A DNA stretch of 64,000 nucleotides from Parabacteroides distasonis ATCC 8503 (GTDB lineage Bacteria > Bacteroidota > Bacteroidia > Bacteroidales > Tannerellaceae). The translations under genes and the position numbers were made by a program. Location of the stretch: assembly GCF_000012845.1 (NCBI RefSeq), contig NC_009615.1, positions 4,590,501 to 4,654,500 of the forward strand, in the 5' to 3' direction. Positions 10,637 through 20,394 of this stretch are shown here, piece after piece (within the stretch, counting starts at the first letter, position 1; each line of letters begins with the position of its first letter). Below the pieces are notes generated by a model. The model worked only from the letters and a program-made list of their open reading frames with translations. It made no database searches and was not told where the DNA came from.

Positions 10637-11473
10637 ATGGCAGAAGAGACAAACCATAAACCCTATAGGTTGGGCTTGGCGCTTAGCGGAGGCGGAGCGA
10701 AAGGTTTTGCGCATATCGGCGTATTTCGAATGATGGAAGAATGTGCGCTAAGACCGGATATTATAGTCGGTACCAGTGCGGGAGCTTTAATGGGCGCTTT
10801 GTTTGCTGATGGTTATTCGGCGGCGGAGATCCAAGAGCTTTTTACCGGACGTGAGTTCTCGGAATTCGCCCAGTTGCAGATTCCTAAGGCGGGTTTGTTC
10901 GATAGTAAGCGCTTTCGTTATTTCTTGAGGCGACACTTGCGGACCAAGAACATCGAGGACTTGCAAATTCCGCTGGTGGTTGTCGCGACTGATTTGGATA
11001 ATGGCGAAAGCCATGAATTTAGGAGTGGTCCTATTGTTGAGGCGGTGACAGCTTCTTGTAGTATCCCGATTATTTTCAGTCCTGTAGTCATCAATGGCGT
11101 TCATTATGTGGATGGAGGATTATTTCACAACTTTCCGGTCTCCATCATCCGTGAGGAATGTGAGCGTATTATCGGGGTGAACGTAAGCCCGTTGATCCCG
11201 CAAAAATATAAGCAGACCATATTCCATATCGCCGAGCGCTCTTATCATTATATGTTCCGGGCAAATACGCTGGAGGATCGAGAGATGTGTGATGTCTTAA
11301 TAGAAGCGGAGGAGTTTGGCTTATATAAGACATTCGATCTTGAGAATGTAGACGTGATTTGTAATATTGGCTATTCCGCCGCTGCCCGTTGCTTTGAGAA
11401 AGTGTTGGATGAGAATAAATATGAAACCTTGGTGAAAGCGATCGCGGCAAGAAAGAAAGGCCTGATGCCGTGA
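10637..11473 (+). CDS. Patatin-like phospholipase
   Basis: 278-residue patatin-fold acyl hydrolase. The oxyanion loop SGGGAKG (17-23), nucleophile S47 in GTSAG and catalytic D159 in VDGG are all present, so it should be active. There is no signal peptide and no C-terminal beta-barrel domain, so this is the short cytosolic type, comparable to RssA. Substrate is unknown. The next gene follows after about 50 nt. Confidence 0.88.
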   Translation: MAEETNHKPYRLGLALSGGGAKGFAHIGVFRMMEECALRPDIIVGTSAGALMGALFADGYSAAEIQELFTGREFSEFAQLQIPKAGLFDSKRFRYFLRRHLRTKNIEDLQIPLVVVATDLDNGESHEFRSGPIVEAVTASCSIPIIFSPVVINGVHYVDGGLFHNFPVSIIREECERIIGVNVSPLIPQKYKQTIFHIAERSYHYMFRANTLEDREMCDVLIEAEEFGLYKTFDLENVDVICNIGYSAAARCFEKVLDENKYETLVKAIAARKKGLMP

Positions 11474-11523
11474 CAAATCGTCTGTCTGGACAAAGCGCTT
11501 TCCCACAAAAACTTTATATATAG

Positions 11524-13236
11524 ATGAACGCAATGGAACAAAAAAACAAGATGGTAATTTATCAGGTATTCCCGCGTTGGTTTGGGAATCTGCGACCATC
11601 TCCTGTAATGAATGGTAGTTTAGCCGAGAATGGAGTGGGTAAGTTTTCGGCTTTTACTCCTTTGGCTTTATCCAAAATCAAAGAACTAGGTGTTACTCAT
11701 GTATGGTATACAGGGGTGATAGAGCACGCTACAAAAACCGATTACACCATGTTTGGCATCCGGAAAGACCATTCTGCCGTAGTAAAAGGTAAGGCCGGAT
11801 CTCCATATGCTATAAAAGATTACTATGATATAGATCCGGATTTGGCGGATAATATCCAGAACCGTATGAGTGAGTTCGAGGATTTGGTGAAACGTACGCA
11901 TGAGGCTGGGATGAAGGTTATTATCGATTTTGTACCCAACCATGTAGCACGTCAATATTTCTCGGACGCACGGGAACCTTTCGTGGAGGACTTAGGTCAA
12001 ACGGATAATGTGTCCAAGGCTTTTGATGTGAATAATAACTTTTATTATCTTCCGGGGCAAACCTTGACGCTTCGTTTTGATCCGCAGCGTGAGGAGGATT
12101 TTGCCTATAGTGAGTTTCCGGCGAAGGTGACCGGTAACAATCATTTCGATGCCTATCCAAGCCAGAACGATTGGTATGAGACGGTGAAGCTGAACTACGG
12201 CGTGGATTATATGCACGGTGGTGCTTGCCATTTCAATACCATTCCCAATACGTGGGAGAAAATGTTGGAGATATTGTTGTTCTGGGCTGATAAGGGAGTG
12301 GATGGTTTTCGTTGTGATATGGCGGAGATGGTCCCGGTCGAGTTTTGGAACTGGGTGATTCCTCAGGTGAAGAAGGTGCGTGATGTGATCTTTATAGCGG
12401 AGGTGTATAATCCGGATGAGTATAGGAATTATATTTATACGGGACACTTTGATTATTTGTATGACAAGGTTGGTCTTTATGATACGGTTCGTGCGGTGAT
12501 GTGCGGACAGGCTCCGGCTAGTAATATATCGCATTGTTGGCAATCGTTGGAGGGTATCCAGAAAAATATGTTGAATTTCTTGGAGAATCACGATGAACAG
12601 CGTGTCGCTTCTGATTTCTTTGCGGGGGATGCTCGTCCGGGTATTCCGGGCATGATTGTCTCCGCTGCCATGAATACGAATCCGGTTATGATCTATAGTG
12701 GTCAGGAACTTGGCGAAAGAGGAATGGACGCTGAAGGTTTCAGTGGACGTGATGGCCGTACGACCATCTTCGATTATTGGAGCGTCGAGAGTTTGCGGAA
12801 CTGGAATAATAATGGACTCTTTGACGGGGCTAAATTAACGCCGGCAGAACGCTCGTTGCGTGAGATGTACGCTAAGTTATTGAATGTGGTACGATCCGAG
12901 CCGGTTATTGTCGAGGGAGCGTTTTATGATTTGATGTACGCGAACTCCGGTAATCCTTATTTCAATCCGAACCGTCAGTATGCGTTCTTGCGCAAATGGA
13001 AGAACGAGGTACTTCTGGTGGTCGTGAATTTCGACCGTGCCGACCAATGTGTATGGGTAAATATCCCGGTCGAGGCATTCAAGGCTCTTGATTTTGAGGA
13101 TAACAAACCGGCTGAATTGACCGACTTGTTAACCGGGGAAACGACTATCAGTACGCTAACAGACGCTTATCCTTATCAAGTGAAACTCCCGGCTTATTCC
13201 GGCAAAATGCTAAAGTTCTCTTTTCTCCATAAGTAA
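11524..13236 (+). CDS. Alpha-amylase family glycoside hydrolase (GH13)
   Basis: 570-residue GH13 enzyme without a signal peptide, so cytoplasmic. The four conserved regions are visible: IDFVPNH (I), GFRCDMAEM with the nucleophile Asp (II), FIAEVYNP with the acid/base Glu (III) and NFLENHDEQR with the stabilising Asp (IV). A C-terminal all-beta domain follows from about residue 470. It probably acts on intracellular alpha-glucans or maltodextrins; the subfamily cannot be assigned. An internal ATG at 11533 is an alternative start. Confidence 0.88.
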   Translation: MNAMEQKNKMVIYQVFPRWFGNLRPSPVMNGSLAENGVGKFSAFTPLALSKIKELGVTHVWYTGVIEHATKTDYTMFGIRKDHSAVVKGKAGSPYAIKDYYDIDPDLADNIQNRMSEFEDLVKRTHEAGMKVIIDFVPNHVARQYFSDAREPFVEDLGQTDNVSKAFDVNNNFYYLPGQTLTLRFDPQREEDFAYSEFPAKVTGNNHFDAYPSQNDWYETVKLNYGVDYMHGGACHFNTIPNTWEKMLEILLFWADKGVDGFRCDMAEMVPVEFWNWVIPQVKKVRDVIFIAEVYNPDEYRNYIYTGHFDYLYDKVGLYDTVRAVMCGQAPASNISHCWQSLEGIQKNMLNFLENHDEQRVASDFFAGDARPGIPGMIVSAAMNTNPVMIYSGQELGERGMDAEGFSGRDGRTTIFDYWSVESLRNWNNNGLFDGAKLTPAERSLREMYAKLLNVVRSEPVIVEGAFYDLMYANSGNPYFNPNRQYAFLRKWKNEVLLVVVNFDRADQCVWVNIPVEAFKALDFEDNKPAELTDLLTGETTISTLTDAYPYQVKLPAYSGKMLKFSFLHK

Positions 13237-13309
13237 GAGCTTTCTTGAAAAGTTTAGGAGTGCTGTATAGATAATTCATTGGTGGAGTTAGGTGGTTGAT
13301 ACGGGACAG

Positions 13310-13379
13310 CTAGCTTCATCGGGCAAGTATGTTAAGTTACTTTGGCATTTCACTTAAGTTACTTGCCCGATGAAGCTAG
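13310..13379. terminator. Long inverted repeat between convergent genes
   Basis: Perfect 20-bp arms (CTAGCTTCATCGGGCAAGTA at 13310-13329 and its complement at 13360-13379) enclose a second dyad built from GTTAAGTTAC and CTTAAGTTAC. A T-rich stretch follows. It lies between the GH13 gene and dedA, which converge, and probably stops transcription from both sides. Confidence 0.6.
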
Positions 13380-13474
13380 GTGACTTTTTCCTTTGATTTA
13401 AATGAAAAGAAGAGATGGGGCGTGGGTTATAGATGGTAATACGTTTGGCGGAACTGTTTATTCCATCAATAACA

Positions 13475-14119
13475 TCATCTTTTCCGTGCTTTTAGTTTTG
13501 CCCGTACTACCTCTATTACGGCAGGAAGTATGGATATGAATATAATTGCTATGATCAATAGCTTGAGGTTCTGCTGTACGAAAGGAAGATCTCCGAAAAA
13601 GTATCCTGCATAGCAGAAAAGCAGTACCCAGAAAGCGCCGCCTATCAGGTTGTAGATCATGAAATAGTAATAGTGCATTTTACCCATTCCGGCTACAAAG
13701 GGAGCGAAAGTACGGACAATCGGTACGAATCGGGCGATGATTATGGTTTTGCCTCCATATTTTTTGTAGAACTCATGCGTTTTGTCCAAATGGCTTTTCT
13801 TGAATATCTTGGAGTTGGGATTGTTAAATAGTTTACGACCAAAAAAATGACCTATCATATAATTACAGGAGTCTCCCAATACTGCCGCCGCGAATAATAT
13901 CAAGGCTAAAAGATTTATCTCTAAAGGCATACCGGGTAACGCTGTTATCGCTCCGGCGACGAACAAGAGGGAATCCCCGGGCAAGAATGGGGTGGCTACC
14001 AATCCCGTTTCACAAAAAATGATTAGGAATAATATCGCGTAGGCCCAAGTATGATATTCTTGTACGATCTCGATCATATGCTGATCGATATGTAAGATGA
14101 AGTCTAATAAAAATTCCAT
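13475..14119 (-). CDS. DedA family membrane protein
   Basis: 214 residues with four to five hydrophobic segments and the DedA/VTT signature: [17 protein letters not shown], the GRKLF-like stretch and the [18 protein letters not shown] motif with its conserved arginine. DedA proteins sit in the inner membrane and several act as undecaprenyl-phosphate or phospholipid flippases; which lipid applies here is not known. Monocistronic. Confidence 0.88.
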   Translation of the reverse strand: MEFLLDFILHIDQHMIEIVQEYHTWAYAILFLIIFCETGLVATPFLPGDSLLFVAGAITALPGMPLEINLLALILFAAAVLGDSCNYMIGHFFGRKLFNNPNSKIFKKSHLDKTHEFYKKYGGKTIIIARFVPIVRTFAPFVAGMGKMHYYYFMIYNLIGGAFWVLLFCYAGYFFGDLPFVQQNLKLLIIAIIFISILPAVIEVVRAKLKARKR

Positions 14120-14288
14120 TTTAGATTGATTATTAATTGATAAGAACTATCCTATATGACCCAATAAGAAAACAAAATAGATGTTTATTCTATTCCCTTT
14201 GAGAAATCTAGAAAATAAGAATAGTGAGAATGCAGACATTAAAGTGCTATCTTCTACTTTTTTGATGGAAATAAGGGGGAAAGAGAGT

Positions 14289-14705
14289 TTAAATGAGAAT
14301 ACGTCTTAGAGTATAGATATAGTACCCATAGGAGAACTTAAGGGGATTTATACAAAATGAAATGAATGTTTGTCTTTCTTTAGGATATTGAGTTTTTATA
14401 AACCGTACGATCCTTTCCGCAGATGAGGATAGGTTTGTCCTTGAGTTTTTTGATGTGGAGATGTTGCGGAATAGTGAAGCCCTGATATAGCCATCTTCCA
14501 TCTTATAGCTTTGTTTTCCGTTGTATAGCTCTTTTTCGTATCGTTCGATATCTGCTTGGGGGATATTGTATTCCGTCTTGTCTTCATTCGGAGAGTACAT
14601 GGTGTAAATATCGTTGTATTTCTGTTGGTTCTCGGGAGTTGATGAAGAACCCGAAGTCAGAAATACACTTACCAATACGAAGAAATAGAGTAAATACTTC
14701 ATCAT
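14289..14705 (-). CDS. Hypothetical secreted protein
   Basis: About 138 residues from the ATG at 14705 (or the next at 14702). The N-terminus MMKYLLYFFVLVSVFLTSG is a plausible signal peptide; there is no lipobox cysteine. The remainder is polar with no domain I recognise. The longer in-frame reading upstream runs into the prs promoter and is rejected. The gene is divergent from prs and their start regions almost abut. It could be a degraded gene. Confidence 0.45.
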   Translation of the reverse strand: MMKYLLYFFVLVSVFLTSGSSSTPENQQKYNDIYTMYSPNEDKTEYNIPQADIERYEKELYNGKQSYKMEDGYIRASLFRNISTSKNSRTNLSSSAERIVRFIKTQYPKERQTFISFCINPLKFSYGYYIYTLRRILI

Positions 14706-14764
14706 TGCGGTTGCAAATATAGAAAGTTTTCCAAATATAAAGAGGTTATTGTAAATAAGTTTTG

Positions 14765-14772
14765 TACTTTTG
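14765..14772 (+). promoter_or_regulatory. Bacteroides-type -7 element for prs
   Basis: TACTTTTG matches TAnnTTTG about 46 nt before the prs start codon. A TTG at 14749-14751 is closer than the usual -33 spacing, so only the -7 box is claimed. Confidence 0.55.
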
Positions 14773-14817
14773 CGGCACAATTTAAATCTATTCACTTTAA
14801 GATAAATATTCGGAATA

Positions 14818-15759
14818 ATGAGTGCACAAACTCCTTTCTTGGTGTTTTCGGGAACGAACTCCCGGTATCTTGCAGAGAAAATTTGCAACAGTTTAGGTTG
14901 TCCTCTGGGACAGATGAATATCCAGCACTTTGCCGATGGTGAGTTCTCTGTTTCTTATGAAGAGTCTATCCGCGGTAGAGATGTATTCTTAGTACAATCT
15001 ACATTCCCTAATTCAGACAATCTGATGGAGTTGCTTCTGATGATTGACGCGGCTAAACGTGCTTCCGCACATTCAATCATCGCTGTAGTCCCTTACTTCG
15101 GTTGGGCTCGTCAGGATAGAAAGGATAAGCCTCGTGTTTCTATTGGCGCTAAGTTGATCGCTGATATGTTGAGTACGGCAGGTATCAATCGTTTGATTAC
15201 GATGGACCTTCATGCGGATCAGATCCAAGGATTCTTTAATGTTCCGGTGGATCACTTATATGCTTCTTCCGTATTCTTGGATTATATCAAGACGTCTTTG
15301 CCTTTGGATAACTTGTGTATCGCGACTCCGGATGTTGGTGGTACGAAACGTGCCAGCAGCTATTCTAAGTATTTAGGCTTGCCGATGGTCATTTGCCACA
15401 AATCTCGTTTGCGTGCCAATGAGGTGGCCGAGATGCGTATTATCGGTGATGTGACGGGCTTGGATGTCCTTTTGGTTGATGACATGGTGGATACGGCCGG
15501 AACAATTACGAAAGCCGCGAACTTGATGTTGGAGAATGGCGCTAAGTCTGTTCGTGCTATCGCCAGCCACGCTGTGATGTCTGATCCGGCTTCTACTCGT
15601 GTAGATCAGTCCGCTTTAGCGGAAATGATCTTTACGGATTCTATTCCTTACGCTAAGAAATGCGAGAAAGTAAAGGTATTATCTGTCGCTGACATGTTCG
15701 CTGAGGCGATCCGTCGTGTATGTAGTGGAGAGTCTATCAGCTCTTTGTATGCTATTTAA
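14818..15759 (+). CDS. prs: Ribose-phosphate pyrophosphokinase
   Basis: 313 residues, the standard bacterial length. It makes PRPP from ribose 5-phosphate and ATP for nucleotide, His and Trp synthesis. The divalent-metal/PRPP signature DLHADQIQGFF lies near residue 127 and the PRPP loop DDMVDTAGTI near 220. It has its own -7 box upstream and a strong terminator downstream, so it is monocistronic. Confidence 0.96.
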   Translation: MSAQTPFLVFSGTNSRYLAEKICNSLGCPLGQMNIQHFADGEFSVSYEESIRGRDVFLVQSTFPNSDNLMELLLMIDAAKRASAHSIIAVVPYFGWARQDRKDKPRVSIGAKLIADMLSTAGINRLITMDLHADQIQGFFNVPVDHLYASSVFLDYIKTSLPLDNLCIATPDVGGTKRASSYSKYLGLPMVICHKSRLRANEVAEMRIIGDVTGLDVLLVDDMVDTAGTITKAANLMLENGAKSVRAIASHAVMSDPASTRVDQSALAEMIFTDSIPYAKKCEKVKVLSVADMFAEAIRRVCSGESISSLYAI

Positions 15760-15778
15760 TAGAATAAGATAGAAAAAT

Positions 15779-15816
15779 AAAAACGGTCGCTTCCTTTTGA
15801 GGCGACCGTTTTTTAT
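15779..15816 (+). terminator. Terminator of prs
   Basis: 11-bp stem AAAACGGTCGC / GCGACCGTTTT (15780-15790 with 15802-15812) followed by T residues, 20 nt after the prs stop. The A run on the other side means it may also serve mnmA, which converges on it. Confidence 0.85.
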
Positions 15817-15838
15817 TTAGAATAAATCTGAATATGCG

Positions 15839-16915
15839 TTACTTGGTCTCATCAATAATCATGCCGCTGCCCAGACATAAGTGATGGTCTTTGTCGTAGA
15901 TTACACTGTATTGGCCGGGAGCGATACCTTGAATCTTTTCGTCGGATTCTACACGATATAGATCTCCGATACGACGGATGTAGCCATGCGTAAATTCCGG
16001 GGTATGACGGATCTTGAAAGTGATTTCTTTCTCACCCTCAAATTCTCCCCATGGATCTTCCGTGATGAAATCGAAACCTTGCATATTAATCACCTTGCCA
16101 TATTGCGTTTCCGGGTCGTAGCCGTTGGAGACATAAATTATATTTCGCTTAATGTCTTTTTGGATAACGAACCAAGGGCCGCCACTTAATCCCAATCCCT
16201 TACGTTGGCCGATCGTATGGAACCAATATCCATTGTGTTTACCCAAGACCTTACCCGTCTCTAGTTCCACGATTTTTCCCGGGCGTTTCCCTAAATAACG
16301 CTCTATAAAGTCGTTGTAGTTAATCTTACCTAAGAAACAAATGCCTTGGCTATCCTTACGCTTGGCGCTCGGCAATTTCTGGGCCTCGGCGATGGCACGT
16401 ACCTCGCTTTTCATTAAATGCCCGATCGGAAACATGAGTTTCTGTATCTGTAGGCGGGTGATTTGCCCTAAGAAATCAGTCTGATCTTTTACCGGGTCCT
16501 TGGCAGTAGAAAGCCATGTCTTGCCGTCTATCTCCGTGGTCGTGGCATAATGACCGGTAGCGATCTTATCGAAATCCTTGCCCCATTTTTCCTCGAAACA
16601 ACCGAACTTGATATATTTATTACACATCATATCCGGGTTAGGGGTAAGACCGCGTTTGACAGATTCGATCGTATAGCTTACCACCCGATCCCAATACTCG
16701 TCGTGTAAGGAGACGATCTCGAACCGGCATCCATACTTGCGGGCGATATATGAGGTGATCTCGATATCCTCTTCCGCCGGGCAATCGATATAGCCATCCT
16801 TGTCTTCCATACCGATACGGATATAGAAGATGGTCGGATCGTATCCTGCCTCTTTGAGTTGATGCACTACGACAGAGCTGTCTACTCCTCCTGAAACTAA
16901 TGCCGCTATTTCCAT
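15839..16915 (-). CDS. mnmA: tRNA-specific 2-thiouridylase
   Basis: 358 residues. MnmA thiolates the wobble uridine (s2U34) of Lys, Glu and Gln tRNAs. The PP-loop ATP motif SGGVDSSV is at residues 8-15. The first catalytic cysteine is in [14 protein letters not shown] and the second in [10 protein letters not shown]. The C-terminal beta-barrel (from about 275) is present. A TACTTTTG -7-like box on the minus strand (16945-16952) lies 30 nt upstream and overlaps the region of the divergent peptidase promoter. Confidence 0.93.
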   Translation of the reverse strand: MEIAALVSGGVDSSVVVHQLKEAGYDPTIFYIRIGMEDKDGYIDCPAEEDIEITSYIARKYGCRFEIVSLHDEYWDRVVSYTIESVKRGLTPNPDMMCNKYIKFGCFEEKWGKDFDKIATGHYATTTEIDGKTWLSTAKDPVKDQTDFLGQITRLQIQKLMFPIGHLMKSEVRAIAEAQKLPSAKRKDSQGICFLGKINYNDFIERYLGKRPGKIVELETGKVLGKHNGYWFHTIGQRKGLGLSGGPWFVIQKDIKRNIIYVSNGYDPETQYGKVINMQGFDFITEDPWGEFEGEKEITFKIRHTPEFTHGYIRRIGDLYRVESDEKIQGIAPGQYSVIYDKDHHLCLGSGMIIDETK

Positions 16916-16970
16916 TCTCTTTTTTGTCTTTGCTTTTGAACTTACAAAAGTAGAGAAAAAATCTCAAACC

Positions 16971-17001
16971 TTTGATATTGACTGTATATTCTCTATCTTT
17001 G
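16971..17001 (+). promoter_or_regulatory. Promoter of the DPP III-type peptidase gene
   Basis: TTTG at 16971-16974 and TATCTTTG at 16994-17001 are 19 nt apart, a full Bacteroides-type promoter. It leaves a leader of about 75 nt before the start at 17085. Confidence 0.75.
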
Positions 17002-17084
17002 CGGTTGGCCCTTATTGGAATGCGGGCCTTCAAACTATGTACTTTAGATGTAATATATTATAGGAAAAGCAAATCGTAGTAAGT

Positions 17085-19145
17085 ATGAAAAAAATAATGT
17101 TATCGCTTATGACAGCTATGGTTATGACGGCTTGTACAGGCCAACAGTCGGATACGGCATCTCAAAATTCCGATAAGGAGTTCAATTATGTAGTGGATCA
17201 GTTCGCTGATCTGGAGATTCTTCGCTATAAAGTTCCGGGTTTTGAATCCCTGTCCTTGCAACAAAAGCAACTATTATATCATCTTTCCGAAGCGGCCTTG
17301 ATGGGACGTGATATATTCTTCGATCAGAATGGACGCTATAATCTGGCGATCCGCAGGACATTGGAGGCTATTTATACGAATTATAAGGGAGATCGGGAGG
17401 ACCCTCAATTCAAGGCTTTGGAAACCTATTTGAAACGGGTGTGGTTCTCCAGTGGTATCTATCATCATTATGCCTTGGACAAGTTTGCCCCGGGGTTTTC
17501 TCCTGAGTTCTTGATGGATTGTATTCACCAAATCGACGCCAAGAAGTTACCTCTTCGTGAGAATCAAAACGTGGATCAGTTCATGATCGAGATCGCTCCG
17601 GTAATCTTTGATCCGGGCGTTATGCCAAAGCGTAGCGTACAAAGCGGTAACGGTGATTTGATCAAAGCTTCTTCTAATAATTATTACGGGGGAGGTATCA
17701 GTCAGAAAGAGGTAGAGGACTTCTATGCGCAAATGAAAATGGGAAAGGATACCATTTCCCCGATTTCTTACGGGTTGAATAGCCGTTTGGTAAAAGAGAA
17801 CGGTACGGTCGTTGAAAAGGTTTGGAAAGTAGGAGGGCTTTATTCCGCCGCGATAGAAAAAATCGTAGATCAATTGCGACAAGCCTTGCCTTTCGCCGAG
17901 AATGATACGCAGAAAGCGATCATTGGGAAATTGATCGAATATTATCAAACGGGCGATTTGAAGACGTTCGATGCTTATTCGATCCTTTGGGTAGAGGATA
18001 CAGCTTCGGAGGTGGATTTTGTGAATGGCTTTATCGAGACTTATGGGGATCCGTTAGGAATGAAAGCAAGCTGGGAGTCTACCGTGAATTTTACGAATAA
18101 GGAGGCGACTAAGCGTACGAAAATCATCAGTGATAATGCGCAATGGTTTGAGGATCATTCTCCGGTAGATAAGCGTTTCAAGAAAGAGAAGGTGAAAGGA
18201 GTTAGCGCTAAGGTAATCACGGTATCTATGTTGGGAGGTGATTGCTATCCGGCTACCCCGATCGGTATCAATTTGCCAAATGCGGATTGGATTCGTAGGG
18301 ATCATGGCTCGAAGTCTGTTACGATAGAGAATATCACGGAGGCTTATGATAAGGCGTCTCAAGGAAATGGCTTTAGCGAAGAGTTTGTTTGGAGTGACGT
18401 GGAGCGGAACGGTATGAGGCAGTACGGTTTCTTAACGGATAATCTACATACGGATTTACATGAGTGTCTGGGACATGGTTCCGGTAAATTGCTGGAAAAT
18501 ACGGACCCGGATGCGCTGAAAGCCTATAGCTCTACACTGGAGGAAACCCGTGCGGATTTGTTTGGCCTGTATTATTTGGCAGATCCGAAGCTGGTGGAAC
18601 TGGGATTGCTTCCGGACGGCGAGGCTTATAAGTCGGAATACTATAAATATATAATGAATGGCTTGATGACCCAGTTGGTTCGCATCGAGCTAGGCAAGAA
18701 TGTAGAAGAGGCGCATATGCGTAACCGCCAGTTGATCGCTAAGTGGGCTTACGAGAAAGGGAAGGAAGCGAATGTGATCGAACTGAAAAAACGGAATGGA
18801 AAGACCTATGTGGTTGTGAATGACTATCCAAGGTTACGTGAGTTGTTTGGGACATTGCTCGCTGAGATTCAACGTATCAAGAGTGAGGGTGACTATGCGG
18901 CCGGAAAGAATCTTGTTGAAGGATACGGCGTGAAAGTAGATCCGGAGTTGCATGCGGAGGTCTTGGAGCGCTATGCTAAGTTAAACTTGGCTCCCTATAA
19001 AGGTTTTGTCAACCCTGTGATGAGAGAGGTAAAGAACTCTAACGGTGAGGTTACCGATATTGTCTTAGACTATACGGAAGGTTATACGGACCAGATGCTT
19101 CGTTATGGCCGTGATTATTCTTTCTTGCCGACTTATAATGATTAA
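17085..19145 (+). CDS. Dipeptidyl-peptidase III-family (M49) lipoprotein
   Basis: 686 residues. The N-terminus MKKIMLSLMTAMVMTACTG is a lipoprotein signal with the lipobox cysteine at residue 17, so the enzyme is likely anchored in the envelope. The M49 zinc site is present as HECLGHGSGK (HExxGH form, as described for Bacteroides DPP III) with the second motif EETRADLFGLYY supplying the third ligand. It should release dipeptides from peptide N-termini. The AlkD-like gene starts 3 nt after its stop, so the two share a transcript. Confidence 0.85.
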   Translation: MKKIMLSLMTAMVMTACTGQQSDTASQNSDKEFNYVVDQFADLEILRYKVPGFESLSLQQKQLLYHLSEAALMGRDIFFDQNGRYNLAIRRTLEAIYTNYKGDREDPQFKALETYLKRVWFSSGIYHHYALDKFAPGFSPEFLMDCIHQIDAKKLPLRENQNVDQFMIEIAPVIFDPGVMPKRSVQSGNGDLIKASSNNYYGGGISQKEVEDFYAQMKMGKDTISPISYGLNSRLVKENGTVVEKVWKVGGLYSAAIEKIVDQLRQALPFAENDTQKAIIGKLIEYYQTGDLKTFDAYSILWVEDTASEVDFVNGFIETYGDPLGMKASWESTVNFTNKEATKRTKIISDNAQWFEDHSPVDKRFKKEKVKGVSAKVITVSMLGGDCYPATPIGINLPNADWIRRDHGSKSVTIENITEAYDKASQGNGFSEEFVWSDVERNGMRQYGFLTDNLHTDLHECLGHGSGKLLENTDPDALKAYSSTLEETRADLFGLYYLADPKLVELGLLPDGEAYKSEYYKYIMNGLMTQLVRIELGKNVEEAHMRNRQLIAKWAYEKGKEANVIELKKRNGKTYVVVNDYPRLRELFGTLLAEIQRIKSEGDYAAGKNLVEGYGVKVDPELHAEVLERYAKLNLAPYKGFVNPVMREVKNSNGEVTDIVLDYTEGYTDQMLRYGRDYSFLPTYND

Positions 19146-19148
19146 TAG

Positions 19149-19844
19149 ATGGAAAGTTTACAAGACGAGATAAGGGAGATCCGTAAGGAACTTCGTTTGG
19201 CGATGAACGGGGTGATTTCTACGAGTATGCGTGAGAAAGGTATCGTATATAAGTTAAATTTCGGGGTTCCGTACCCCGAAATAAAGGGAATCGCCCGTAA
19301 GCATAAACCGAATGGAGAGCTAGCGGCGGCTTTATGGAAAGAAGACATCCGTGAGTTTAAGATATTGGCGACCTTTCTCCAACCCGCCGAGACGTTGCCT
19401 TTGGATGAGGCGAAACGTTGGGTCAAGGAGATTCCTTATTTAGAGATCGCGGAGCATTGTTGCCGGAACTTGTTCGTTCATCTGCCTTATATGGAGGACT
19501 TCACGTCTGATCTGGTTGCTGATAAGAAAAATGAGTTCGCTCGCACGGTCGCCTTTCTTACTTGGGCCGAGAATTTTAAGCGAGGTGGCAGCTTATCTTC
19601 TGTGGTTTTAGGATCTTTCTTGGCAGAAACCTTAAGTAGTCTAGCGGAGACTAAGGATTTTAAATCTACGCTGAAAGAGAAACAAGCGTCTATTCAAGCC
19701 ATGAAGTTTTATGGGCGTCAATCTGAGGGGAATGCGGAAAGGATCCTAGACGGTTTCAAGGAATTTCAGGAGGCTGCGGGAAACACGCCGGAATTACAAG
19801 AAATCTATAATGAATTAAAATTCGAGTTTGAATATTATCGGTAA
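19149..19844 (+). CDS. AlkD-like DNA alkylation repair protein
   Basis: 231-residue all-helical protein matching the HEAT-like AlkD family: FGVPYPEIKGIARKHK near the N-terminus, LWKEDIREFKILATFLQP, and a central WVKEI / FARTVAFLTWAENF helix pair. AlkD proteins are DNA glycosylases for positively charged alkylated bases. Catalytic capacity is not certain, because the family contains diverged members. It starts 3 nt after the upstream peptidase gene; the pairing has no obvious functional logic. Confidence 0.7.
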   Translation: MESLQDEIREIRKELRLAMNGVISTSMREKGIVYKLNFGVPYPEIKGIARKHKPNGELAAALWKEDIREFKILATFLQPAETLPLDEAKRWVKEIPYLEIAEHCCRNLFVHLPYMEDFTSDLVADKKNEFARTVAFLTWAENFKRGGSLSSVVLGSFLAETLSSLAETKDFKSTLKEKQASIQAMKFYGRQSEGNAERILDGFKEFQEAAGNTPELQEIYNELKFEFEYYR

Positions 19845-19847
19845 GGC

Positions 19848-19877
19848 TTTGCGTTTAAAATAAATGCGCTAACTTTG
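19848..19877 (+). promoter_or_regulatory. Promoter of the Fur-family regulator
   Basis: TTTG at 19848-19851 and TAACTTTG at 19870-19877 with an 18-nt spacer, one of the cleanest Bacteroides-type promoters in the window. The expected leader is only about 15 nt. Confidence 0.78.
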
Positions 19878-19899
19878 TCGTTTGTGCGGTCTTTAGGAG

Positions 19900-20361
19900 A
19901 TGGAAGCGAAAGTTTATACGGAAATGCGTGCGTTGTTTACCGAATATCTAACGGAGAAGAAACTGCGGAAAACCGAGGAGAGATATGCTATATTCAAGGA
20001 GATATGTGCTTTTCCCGGGCATTTTGATATGTGTATGCTTTCGGATCGGTTGGAGCAAGACAACTTCCATGTCAGTAAGGCTACACTCTATAATACGTTG
20101 GATGTACTGGTTGATGCCGGTTTGGTGGTGCGTCATCAAATAACCGTCCAGTCGGTGCAATATGAGTTGAGGATTTATGCCGATACGCATTTGCATTTGG
20201 TTTGCACGAGATGCGGGGCCATCCGGGAGCTGCGAAACAGTACGTTGAAAGCGGATATGAGAAACTTGAAAGTCTCTCGTTTTACGCCGGAGTATTATTG
20301 TTTGTACATTTATGGCCTATGCAGTAAATGCAAGTTTAAGTTGCAAAGGTCAGTTAAATAA
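19900..20361 (+). CDS. Fur/PerR-family transcriptional regulator
   Basis: 153 residues. An N-terminal winged helix (about 20-85, with VSKATLYNTLDVLVDAGLV as recognition region) is followed by the dimerisation/metal domain. The HLHLVCTRCG stretch with a later CSKCK gives the CxxC...CxxC structural zinc site. Fur-family members sense iron, peroxide or zinc; the type here cannot be decided. Its neighbour purA starts 33 nt downstream and may be co-transcribed. Confidence 0.88.
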   Translation: MEAKVYTEMRALFTEYLTEKKLRKTEERYAIFKEICAFPGHFDMCMLSDRLEQDNFHVSKATLYNTLDVLVDAGLVVRHQITVQSVQYELRIYADTHLHLVCTRCGAIRELRNSTLKADMRNLKVSRFTPEYYCLYIYGLCSKCKFKLQRSVK

Positions 20362-20394
20362 GAATATTAATAGCCTATAATAAATATAGAAAAG